Source: DATKIY01 sp035543875 (GTDB taxonomy: Bacteria; Actinomycetota; Actinomycetes; JAHEKZ01). Taken from it: a stretch of 25,748 nt of DNA. The notes under the pieces were generated by a model. It saw only the letters and a list, made by a program, of their open reading frames with translations, had not been told where the DNA came from and ran no database searches. Below are positions 14,401 to 20,834 of the stretch, piece after piece (position 1 is the stretch's first letter; every line of letters starts with the position of its first letter). The stretch spans positions 1-25,748 of the forward strand of contig DATKIY010000097.1 of the NCBI GenBank assembly GCA_035543875.1. Reading direction: 5' to 3'. Both the position numbers and the translations under genes were made by a program.

Positions 14401-15990
14401 TGGGCAGCAGTCGAAGATGTCGCTCGATTGCGCGACGCCGTCGGCGTTCCGCCACCGGTCGGAGTCGCGACTGCGTTTCTTGAGGCTGTCGCCGATCCGA
14501 TCGGTGACTTGGTCTCGCGTTATGCACGGACCCACGGTCCGTTCCGGGTCATCGACCTAGCCGCAGAACTCGGTGTCGGCGTCGCCGTGATCGAGGGCGC
14601 ACTGCGAAGTCTGGCGAAGTCCGGCCGTGTCAGCTCCGGCGAATTCCGTCCTGGCGGCAGCGGTGTCGAATGGTGCGATGCAGATGTGCTTCGACAGGTT
14701 CGGCGACGAAGTTTGGCGCTCCTGCGTCACGAGGTCGAGCCGGTCTCTCCCGACGCGTACGCAGGATTCCTACCGAGCTGGCAGAACGTTGGTGGCGGCC
14801 TGCGCGGCCCGGAGGGTCTGCTTCGCGTCGTCGAGCAACTTCAGGGCTGCTACGTCCCGGCATCAACTCTCGAGTCACTCGTCCTCGCCAGTCGCGTCGT
14901 CGACTACTCGCCTAGCTTTCTCGACGAACTCACAGCGGCGGGAGAGGTGCACTGGTCGGGTCGAGGCGCTATCGCAGCTCACGACGGATGGCTTACCCTC
15001 ACCCTTGCCGACCAGACACCTTTGCTCCTGCCGGACGCCGACGACGACGTACTCGCGTCGGATCACCACCGGCAGGTGATCGAGGCGCTGACCAGTGGTG
15101 GCGCGATGTTCTTTCCAGCTCTCGCGGACCTGCTGGGTATTGAGGAAACTGTCCTCGCCCAGTCAATGTGGGATTTGGTGTGGTCCGGTCACCTCACCAA
15201 CGACACCCTCGCTCCAGTCCGGACCCACTTGACCCCACTCGTTGGCCGCAAGCGATCCATGCCAGTTCGGCGTCCAAGGTATGCGCGCCCGTCAGCGCTC
15301 CGAAGCGAAGCTGCCCCCCGCATCGCCGTCGCGGGCACACAGGGCAGATGGAGCTTGGTAACCGAACGCGACCCATCACCAACCAGCCGAGCACACGCGG
15401 TGGCAGCCAGCTTGCTCGATCGCTATGGGGTTGTGACGCGCGGATCAGTGATGGCAGAGCACCGGCCGGGTGGGTTTGCTGCCGTCTATCCGGTCCTGTC
15501 GGCCATCGAGGAGGTCGGTCACACTAGGCGGGGATACTTCGTTGAGGGACTCGGGGCAGCACAGTTTGGATCGCTGTCAGCTGTCGATCAGCTCCGCACC
15601 CCCACGAAGTCGGTCAAAACAGGCGGCATCGTTTTGGCCGCAACAGATCCTGCAAACCCCTTCGGCGCAGCCATCCAGTGGCCGGACCGACCCGAGGCAG
15701 CCACTGCTCACCAACCCGGCCGAAAGGCGGGTGCAGCAGTCGTCATCGTCAAGGGCAAACTGGTCTTTTACGTCGAACGCGGTGGCCGGACCGTTCTGAG
15801 TTGGCCGTCAGACGAACTTCTCGGACTGGCAGCTGACGCACTTGTTCGGGTCGTGCGCAGCGGCCAGTTGGGCAAGCTCAATGTCGAGCGGATCGATGGC
15901 ACCCCAGCACACCAGTCCGATGTCGCCGCAGTCCTGCAAAGTGCAGGATTTCGGCTAACCCCACGCGGTCTTCGACTGTCACCAGCGTGA
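11455..15990 (+). CDS. lhr: Large helicase-related protein Lhr (ATP-dependent DNA helicase)
   Basis: A 1511-residue superfamily 2 helicase, the usual length of bacterial Lhr. It moves 3' to 5' on single-stranded DNA and unwinds RNA:DNA hybrids; mycobacterial Lhr is induced by DNA damage. Motifs: Walker A APTGSGKT (residues 44-51), Ia SPMKALA, Ib TTPESLYLLL, II DEVH (168-171), III SAT (203-205), IV TIVFANSRRLAERL, V SSLELGIDMG and VI QRVGRAEHRV (about 401-410). Motif VI has Glu407 where a glycine is nearly always found. Winged-helix and beta-barrel domains follow, then the long Lhr C-terminal region. ATG 11455 has AGGA at 11444-11447. The longer reading from 11338 overlaps DUF3046 and is not used. 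It ends one base before the convergent gene. The Nei glycosylase gene often found beside lhr is absent. Confidence 0.96.
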   Translation: MATGLEQFSPATRDWFNEVFAAPTSAQEQAWRAISQGHNTLVVAPTGSGKTLAAFLWAIDSLMRAPNPPDPLTRTRVLYVSPMKALAVDIERNLRAPLSGIQAIAGRLSEQLPEVTVAVRSGDTPAKDRQRFLRAPSDILITTPESLYLLLTSRAREVLTSVETVIVDEVHAVAGTKRGAHLAVTLERLDVLLASPAQRIGLSATVRPVETVAHFLGGEHPVQIVQPNNPKSIDLRVVVPVEDLAALPDDQPESDLSQQSRPSTSVWPHVESRIVDLVAEHRSTIVFANSRRLAERLSARLNEEWFERSSGESLPAAGDVAPAAVMAASGATRGHDPTTEIARAHHGSVSREQRQRIEEDLKQGLLPAVVATSSLELGIDMGAVDLVIQVESPPSVASGLQRVGRAEHRVDGVSRGVIFPKHRGDLLPTAVTVQRMRTGDIESLSVPRNPLDVLAQQIVAMVAMDEWTVAELSQLIGRAAPFQALPASALEAVLDMLAGRYPSDAFAELRPRLVWDRDTDTLTARRGAHRLAVTSGGTIPDRGLYGVFLVGSSDDNRGGRRVGELDEEMVYESRVGDVFALGATSWRIEDITHDQVLVSPAPGQPGRLPFWHGDAVGRPAELGKAIGAFTRELSGQSDEQARTRLVECGLDTWAADNLLRYLGEQRETCQHLPDDRTIVIERFRDEIGDWRLVIHSPFGGRVNTPWSLAVAARMRDDLGVDVQVMPSDDGIVMRLPDIDSTVDEPPSAASYVVMDADAVEPAVTHALSGSALFAARFRECAGRALLLPRRSPDRRTPLWQQRQRSAQLLSVASEHSQFPIVLETMRECLQDVFDVPGLRELMNGIALGNIRVVEVETSGPSPFARSLLFSYIGAFLYEGDAPLAERRAQALALDSTLLAELLGQAELRELLDPRALQQVENELQRLTPDRRARDAEDAADFLRILGPLSTEAAQHRGIDPSWLSELGERRRIVEVRIQGRHRWAAVEDVARLRDAVGVPPPVGVATAFLEAVADPIGDLVSRYARTHGPFRVIDLAAELGVGVAVIEGALRSLAKSGRVSSGEFRPGGSGVEWCDADVLRQVRRRSLALLRHEVEPVSPDAYAGFLPSWQNVGGGLRGPEGLLRVVEQLQGCYVPASTLESLVLASRVVDYSPSFLDELTAAGEVHWSGRGAIAAHDGWLTLTLADQTPLLLPDADDDVLASDHHRQVIEALTSGGAMFFPALADLLGIEETVLAQSMWDLVWSGHLTNDTLAPVRTHLTPLVGRKRSMPVRRPRYARPSALRSEAAPRIAVAGTQGRWSLVTERDPSPTSRAHAVAASLLDRYGVVTRGSVMAEHRPGGFAAVYPVLSAIEEVGHTRRGYFVEGLGAAQFGSLSAVDQLRTPTKSVKTGGIVLAATDPANPFGAAIQWPDRPEAATAHQPGRKAGAAVVIVKGKLVFYVERGGRTVLSWPSDELLGLAADALVRVVRSGQLGKLNVERIDGTPAHQSDVAAVLQSAGFRLTPRGLRLSPA

Positions 15991-15991
15991 C

Positions 15992-18481
15992 TCACTGCGG
16001 GTAGAGCTGGCTCCCTGGAATCGGCGCCATCGTGGCAGACGTTAGGCCATACGAAAGTTCGAGACCTGCACCACCGTGACCGTCCGAGTACGAGATTTCG
16101 ATGGGATATTTCTGTCCGGCCGTAGCCTGGCGTGTGCCGGTGAACGTTCCCGCCTGACCCGAAGCGTCGATGATGGTCTGCCCGCCGACAGTGATCGTGA
16201 GCGTTTCGTCGCGGTCTATGTGCGCCGAGTAGGTGTACGTGCCACTGAACTGTGCCTGAACCTGTCCCGTCCAGCGAACCGAGAAATTGTCTTTGGGCGC
16301 ACCAGGTACTGGTTCAGTCGGCCAGTCAAAGTGGATGATGCGATCGATCCGACTGAGAACGGGCGAGGTGAAGTTCGGCTGCGAGTAGTAGGTGGCACTC
16401 AAGCCAGTGCCTGTCCCTACGCTTCCTCCCGAGGGACGAAAGACCGCGGTATAGGTCTGTGGATTTGCATCCGTATTGAACGAACGGAACTCATTCGTCA
16501 CGCCGCCAAGCCACGAGTCGAACACCCAGGTGGTTCCGCCTTTGGATACCGCGGATGCGTTCAGCGTCCTGGTTGTACCCACAACGCCAGTGACAGTGGT
16601 TGGCGTCGCCGTTGAGACACCGTCGAGGTCGACCGCCAGCGGCGACGGCAGCGAAGCCACCGTGAATGTCGAGAGCTGTGGTGCCACGTCTCGTACCGTC
16701 GTGGTACTGAAGCCGGAGCTGTCCGTGACCGTCAGTAGAACGCGGTAGAAGACGTCCGGATCGGTTTCATCGGTGCGCGACAGTGCAACGTCGAGCGACT
16801 TGACACCAGTGATGGGTCCAACCACATCGTGTACGTGGGTGTTGTGGTGAAGGTCGACATCCCAGGAGAAGGCGCTGGCGGGTAGGGCGCCGTCCTCGGC
16901 GTCCGTGGCAACGCCACTGATGTGCAAAACATCTCCGGCGGCGAAGGTCGCACCCGCGAGAGGGGAGGTAATCGTCGGCAGCGGAGCCGAGTCAGCAATC
17001 ACATCAAGCATGGCACCATCGGACATTACTGATCCCGACGAGTTGCTCACTCGTACGGTGAAACTGGCGCCATCATCGCTCGATGCTGCACTGGCGAGCG
17101 TGTAGCTCGACGACGTTGCGCCGCTAATCGCACCACCGTTGCGGTACCACTGGAAGTTCATCGGCGCGGCACCTGAGGCGTACACCGTAAACGTGGCTGA
17201 GCCGCCAATGGCCGTGGTCACAGGCTCCGGCTGCGAGTTAATGACCGGGGTGGAGGCGGTTCCGGCGTAGTCCAGCCGAAGGATCGCGCCAGGCACGCCG
17301 TCCGCCACATTCCGCTCAATAATGTAAATCGATCCATTTCGAGCCACGGCCGAGTCGACCGGCAGACTGAGACCGGTAACCAGAATTGGCCCAAGCTGCC
17401 CCGTTGCAGGGTCGATCGTGCGCAGCCAACCTTGGCAGTGGTCGGCGAAGATGAAGTCTCCAGCAATCCCCGGGAAGGTCTTGGTTCTCGGTCGGTAGAT
17501 ATCACCGCCTATGACGGCGCAGCCATAGACTTCTGAACCGGTTCCCGAGTGTGGGTATGCATAGATAGGACTGATAAAGCGGGGGTCGGTTGTGTAACCC
17601 TCAGCAAGCGACCAGCCATAGTTGGATCCACCCGCATCCGGACTGAGCACGTTAACTTCTTCAAACTTGCTGCTCCCGACGTCACCCAGAACCAGATCGC
17701 CGGTCCGCGTGTCCTTTGCCAGTTTGAAGGGATTGCGGAAACCGTAGGTCCAAATGGCGCGGTTTTCGCCCGTAGTCGAGTTGTAGAAGGGATTGCTGGT
17801 CGGGATCGACCCGTCCGGGTTGTAGCGCAGCACTTTCCCAAGTCGGTTGCTGAGCAACTGTCCGTTTGTTGCGTTGTAGAGGTCACCAGTTGTGACATAG
17901 AGCTTGCCGTCTGGTCCGAACTCCATATCACCGCCGTAGTGGCTCGTCGCGAAGCCACCCGTCGAGTTCACGAGCGGGTCAAGGTGGACCAGAATCTGTT
18001 CGCTCGATGGGTCGATCACGTCACCGTTGATTTGCCAACGGCTCACCACATTGTGTCGGTAGTTGTAACCAGCCATTGGTGGGTGCGTATACAGCAGGTA
18101 GACGTACTGCGTTGCTGCGGAGCGAAAACCTGGCGGGAAGGCAATGCTGAGGAGTCCTGAAGAGTTGTTGAGGGCGATGATCTGACTGTCTGGGATCTTT
18201 AGGGCAGCTTTTGTCTTGAGCTTGCCATGGGCAATGATGCGAACCCGGCCAGACTGCTGAAGCAAGAAGATACGTCCGTCTGGCGCCGTGCGAAGCGTGT
18301 CGGGTTCCCGAACCCCGCTCGCAACCAAGCTCAACGAGTAGTTTCCGGCTGGCACCGGATCAGCAGCCGCAACAGAGTTGCGGCTAGCGACGCTCGCAAA
18401 CACCGCCGTGCCGAGGACGATCACGAGCACTGTTACCAATGAGGTCGTCCGCAGACTGAATCCTCGAGTTGAGTTGTTCAC
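15992..18481 (-). CDS. Secreted glucose/sorbosone dehydrogenase-like protein with Ig-like and PA14 domains
   Basis: An 829-residue exported protein. Residues about 11-40 form a long signal sequence ending VAAADP. Residues 50-405 are a six-bladed propeller of the soluble glucose/sorbosone dehydrogenase type: GLLSIAFPPGF (109-119), SHYGGDMEFGPDGKLYVTTGD with His181 in the place of the catalytic base, GFRNPFKLAKD (247-257), and FADHCQGWLR. These bind PQQ and calcium and oxidise sugars in the family; activity here is inferred. An Ig-like domain follows (about 410-495, FQWYRNGG), then a beta-sandwich (about 500-600), a further small repeat (605-683) and a C-terminal PA14 domain (about 693-829, SATYYSQPNF to GLELSYG), which often binds carbohydrate. 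GTG 18481 has a weak GAGG upstream. Likely cell-surface or free carbohydrate-acting protein; it is not part of the flanking operons. Confidence 0.85.
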   Translation of the reverse strand: MNNSTRGFSLRTTSLVTVLVIVLGTAVFASVASRNSVAAADPVPAGNYSLSLVASGVREPDTLRTAPDGRIFLLQQSGRVRIIAHGKLKTKAALKIPDSQIIALNNSSGLLSIAFPPGFRSAATQYVYLLYTHPPMAGYNYRHNVVSRWQINGDVIDPSSEQILVHLDPLVNSTGGFATSHYGGDMEFGPDGKLYVTTGDLYNATNGQLLSNRLGKVLRYNPDGSIPTSNPFYNSTTGENRAIWTYGFRNPFKLAKDTRTGDLVLGDVGSSKFEEVNVLSPDAGGSNYGWSLAEGYTTDPRFISPIYAYPHSGTGSEVYGCAVIGGDIYRPRTKTFPGIAGDFIFADHCQGWLRTIDPATGQLGPILVTGLSLPVDSAVARNGSIYIIERNVADGVPGAILRLDYAGTASTPVINSQPEPVTTAIGGSATFTVYASGAAPMNFQWYRNGGAISGATSSSYTLASAASSDDGASFTVRVSNSSGSVMSDGAMLDVIADSAPLPTITSPLAGATFAAGDVLHISGVATDAEDGALPASAFSWDVDLHHNTHVHDVVGPITGVKSLDVALSRTDETDPDVFYRVLLTVTDSSGFSTTTVRDVAPQLSTFTVASLPSPLAVDLDGVSTATPTTVTGVVGTTRTLNASAVSKGGTTWVFDSWLGGVTNEFRSFNTDANPQTYTAVFRPSGGSVGTGTGLSATYYSQPNFTSPVLSRIDRIIHFDWPTEPVPGAPKDNFSVRWTGQVQAQFSGTYTYSAHIDRDETLTITVGGQTIIDASGQAGTFTGTRQATAGQKYPIEISYSDGHGGAGLELSYGLTSATMAPIPGSQLYPQ

Positions 18482-18687
18482 TTGACCTCGGTTCGGGTAC
18501 GACTGGCTGCCGGAATTGCCGGTGCTGCCGCAACAGAAATGGCTCGCCTGAATCGCATTCTGACCCCTCGGACGAGCCGGCGCCGAGCGCCAACCACCAA
18601 CTGCAGCCTAGAAGAGGTCGCTGGTCTCCGACGGGAAATGCTGAAACTTCCGCTAGGGGTAGCGAGGTCCCTACGCCGCGTGACGAG
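18482..18687. other. 206-base intergenic region between tetR and the secreted dehydrogenase gene
   Basis: No gene is supported here. The only open frames are shadows of the TetR gene on the opposite strand. A GC-rich stretch at about 18566-18586 can fold (CTCGG with CCGAG around GCCGGC), but no T-run follows, so a terminator is not claimed. The promoter of the dehydrogenase gene must lie here, yet no convincing -10/-35 pair is seen. Confidence 0.5.
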
Positions 18688-19245
18688 TCATGACACGTCC
18701 CGCGGTTCTGAAACTGCGGCGGCCATGAGCGACGCCTCCTGGCTTAACTCATCTTCATGGGTCGGGGCAACCGCCACTGAGATCAACCAACGCAGCACGA
18801 CGTTGACTGCTGGGTTGTCGGCGCGGCAGCCGGAACGCAACAAGCGGGCGCGCACTGAGTCGACGACGACCAGCCACCGTCCGTCAAGTTCACCCGCCGT
18901 GAATCCCGCCAAATCCGCCAGCAACTCCGGTTCATGTTGTCGCATAGCAGCCAGTAGCGGGTTAGTGGCGATGAGTTGTGCCGCTACTGCAAGTTGTGGG
19001 CCAACTCCCCCGGTCTTGTCCGGCATCGCTTGGTCGGCAGCAAGGTTGAGCACGCGAAGTTCTTCGGCCAGCACGCCGTCAAGTAACTCGCCGCGACTTC
19101 GAAAGTGGTTGTAGATCGTTGCCTTCGCGACCCCGCCGCGTTCGGCGACTTCCGACATGGTCATCCGACGAATACCGCCATCGACGATCGTGGTGCGTGC
19201 ACCTTGCAAAATGCCCGCCCGCGCCAGCTTGCTCGGCTCGCTCAG
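18688..19245 (-). CDS. TetR-family transcriptional regulator (probable CTG start)
   Basis: A 185-residue regulator. The DNA-binding domain is clear: helix 1 from KLARAGILQGARTTIVDGG, then the helix-turn-helix MTMSEVAERGGVAKATIYNHF, the standard TetR shape with the YNHF recognition helix. The only standard start in frame is TTG 19209, which would cut off the first half of helix 1. Reading on upstream gives LSEPSKLARAGILQ, an ordinary TetR opening, from a CTG at 19243-19245 that overlaps the clgR stop as CTGA. I therefore take CTG 19245 as the start, coupled to clgR. The ligand-binding C-terminal part is divergent and its effector unknown. Targets are unknown; the gene may act in the same stress response as ClgR. 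Confidence 0.8.
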   Translation of the reverse strand: MSEPSKLARAGILQGARTTIVDGGIRRMTMSEVAERGGVAKATIYNHFRSRGELLDGVLAEELRVLNLAADQAMPDKTGGVGPQLAVAAQLIATNPLLAAMRQHEPELLADLAGFTAGELDGRWLVVVDSVRARLLRSGCRADNPAVNVVLRWLISVAVAPTHEDELSQEASLMAAAVSEPRDVS

Positions 19246-19604
19246 GCAGCAGCACCCACGCCAGCCGGGGTAGCGGTCGGATCGTCGCTTGATCCAGACG
19301 CGCTGCCGGTGGTTTGCGAGGGGCGTTGATCTGTCCCCGCCAACGGTGGAACGATCGGCTCGGCAGCGAGTTCTGCCAACGAAATATCGTCACTGACCTG
19401 GCGCAACAGCTGCGAGAGAGGAAGGTCGAGGGCGCCGCAGATCGCGGCGAGCAACTCACTGCTCGCCTCCTTCTGGCCGCGCTCGACCTCCGACAGATAC
19501 CCGAGGGAGACGCGGGCCGAGGCGGAAACTTGGCGCAGCGTGAGTCCCTGGTGTTGCCGCTGCCTTCGCAGTTCGTCACCCAGGTGCTGACGCAGCACGA
19601 TCAT
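19242..19604 (-). CDS. clgR: Transcriptional regulator ClgR (XRE-type)
   Basis: A 120-residue activator of Clp protease and chaperone genes in actinobacteria. The Cro/C1-type helix-turn-helix occupies residues about 8-65, with the family signature VSLGYLSEVERGQKEASSELL (recognition helix) almost unchanged. The rest is a flexible Ser/Thr/Pro-rich tail ending GVGAAA. A C-terminal double alanine is a Clp-type degron, and ClgR is known as a Clp substrate, so turnover by the protease it controls is likely. ATG 19604 is preceded by GAGGAGA (minus strand, 19609-19615), a strong ribosome site. It lies 139 bases after cinA, so it has its own promoter, and is followed at once by the overlapping TetR gene. 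Confidence 0.94.
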   Translation of the reverse strand: MIVLRQHLGDELRRQRQHQGLTLRQVSASARVSLGYLSEVERGQKEASSELLAAICGALDLPLSQLLRQVSDDISLAELAAEPIVPPLAGTDQRPSQTTGSASGSSDDPTATPAGVGAAA

Positions 19605-19743
19605 GAATTCTCCTCACGGTGTGGTGACGACCCTAGCGGTCGCCACCCCCAGCCTTCCGACCAACGTCCGACCGGACCCTCGACCCGCACCTGGGGCAAC
19701 AGCGACGGGTCTGGTCCGCTGACTGCCTAGTGTAACTATGTAA
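19605..19743 (-). promoter_or_regulatory. Intergenic region with candidate clgR promoter
   Basis: A 139-base gap before clgR. A TACACT hexamer (19729-19734, minus strand) could be a -10, leaving a leader of about 110-120 bases. Upstream of it, at the end of cinA, GGGAAT (about 19755-19760, minus strand) resembles the -35 of stress sigma factors of the SigE/SigH kind, but no matching CGTT -10 is found at the right spacing. No operator is clear. This is a weak prediction. Confidence 0.3.
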
Positions 19744-20226
19744 TCAACTAGTCGATTCCCGGCTCACGGCGTCGAGCAGCGCCACGGCGGCTTCACAAGC
19801 AGCCCGTCGAATCTCTGGTCTGTTCCCCAAGGCCGCAAAGTCGTGACTAACCAAGGTTTGACCCATCGGACCAACCACCGCGCAATGAACCTCGCCAACT
19901 GGATGATCATCCTGTTTCGTCGGGCCAGCCACCCCGGTAATTCCTACGCCGTACGTAGCGCCCAGCCGGTCTCTGGCACCCATGGCAAGGGCTCGCGCCA
20001 CCTCCGAGTCCACCGGACCCCTAGCTAGGAGCAGTTGGGTCGGAACCCCAGCCAATAGATGCTTTGCATCGGTGGCATAAACGACCATCCCTCCCCGAAC
20101 CACCTGCGACGCGCCGGGCACTTCGGTGAGGGCCGCAAGAAATAACCCGCCCGTCAACGATTCGGCAGCCGCCACCGTCTGCCCGGCGCTGGCGAGTCGG
20201 TTGATCAGTGCGGTGACGTCGGTCAT
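19744..20226 (-). CDS. cinA: CinA C-terminal-domain protein (nicotinamide-nucleotide amidase, PncC-like)
   Basis: A 160-residue stand-alone version of the CinA C-terminal domain. Members remove the amide from nicotinamide mononucleotide to give nicotinate mononucleotide for NAD salvage. The catalytic Ser23 lies in AAAESLTGG and Lys55 in YATDAK; the VGITGVAGP loop with PVGEVH after it completes the site. The N-terminal MoaB-like ADP-ribose pyrophosphatase half of long CinA is absent, as is usual for the actinobacterial gene at this place. ATG 20226 overlaps the pgsA stop (ATGA). An apparent extension of this frame to 20778 is only a shadow across pgsA. The last gene of the rodZ-rimO-pgsA-cinA cluster. 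Confidence 0.93.
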   Translation of the reverse strand: MTDVTALINRLASAGQTVAAAESLTGGLFLAALTEVPGASQVVRGGMVVYATDAKHLLAGVPTQLLLARGPVDSEVARALAMGARDRLGATYGVGITGVAGPTKQDDHPVGEVHCAVVGPMGQTLVSHDFAALGNRPEIRRAACEAAVALLDAVSRESTS

Positions 20227-20834
20227 GCTTGGACAGCGAGCGCAGCTCGGCGCAGTCGGAGCGCGCGTGCCACGTAGTCGAAGCCCGTGACAACGGTCAC
20301 GAGGACCGCTAATGCCATGACTGTGATCGGCAGGACATCGGCATCTGCTGGAAGCGGCAGCAAGTAGAGAGATATTGCGGTGATCTGGAGCGCCGTCTTG
20401 AGCTTCCCACCTCGACTGGCCGGGATCACACCGTGCTGAATCACCCACAGGCGAAGAACGGTGACCAGCACCTCCCGGCCGATGATGACCACTGTTACCC
20501 ACCAGGGCAGTTGGTCGAAGGCCGACAACACGATCAACGCAGCACCGGTGAGTGCCTTGTCGGCGATGGGATCGGCGACCTTGCCGAACGTGGTGATCAG
20601 ATGACGCCGCCGTGCGATCTCGCCGTCGATCAGGTCGGTGAACGCGGCGCCGAGAAAGACAGCAGTGGCGATCGCCAACAACTGGTCGTCGTCGCCCGAA
20701 AACCCCGGAACGGCGACGAGCACGAACACTGGAACCAACGCCAGGCGTAGAACTGTGAGGGCGTTCGCGAGGTTCCAAGCAGACGCCGACCCGACAGGGT
20801 CAGCCATGTGGTCAGTCTGACGGGGTTGCATCAC
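20223..20834 (-). CDS. pgsA: CDP-diacylglycerol-glycerol-3-phosphate 3-phosphatidyltransferase
   Basis: A 203-residue integral membrane enzyme that makes phosphatidylglycerol phosphate, or a related phosphatidyl-transferase product, from CDP-diacylglycerol. The CDP-alcohol phosphotransferase motif D-x2-D-G-x2-A-R-x8-G-x3-D-x3-D is complete, from TDLIDGEIARR through FGKVADPIADK. About five or six hydrophobic helices follow the usual pattern, with NLANALTVLRLALVPVFVL at the start. The GTG at 20834 overlaps the rimO stop (GTGA) and is followed directly by an ATG at 20831; either may serve. The N-terminal ten residues before MADPVGS are not conserved. Its stop overlaps cinA. Confidence 0.94.
   Translation of the reverse strand: MMQPRQTDHMADPVGSASAWNLANALTVLRLALVPVFVLVAVPGFSGDDDQLLAIATAVFLGAAFTDLIDGEIARRRHLITTFGKVADPIADKALTGAALIVLSAFDQLPWWVTVVIIGREVLVTVLRLWVIQHGVIPASRGGKLKTALQITAISLYLLPLPADADVLPITVMALAVLVTVVTGFDYVARALRLRRAALAVQA

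Noticed and set aside
18482..19114. A 210-codon plus-strand open frame
   Set aside because: It is the antisense of the TetR gene and matches no family.
19630..19650. Possible ClgR operator before clgR (CGC-N5-TCG)
   Set aside because: Only one half matches the CGC-N5-GCG pattern; not strong enough to call autoregulation.
19744..20778. A 344-codon frame that would make CinA a fusion protein
   Set aside because: The N-terminal half lies in another frame across pgsA and is Arg/His/Ser-rich noise; the ATG at 20226 gives a complete CinA domain and overlaps the pgsA stop.
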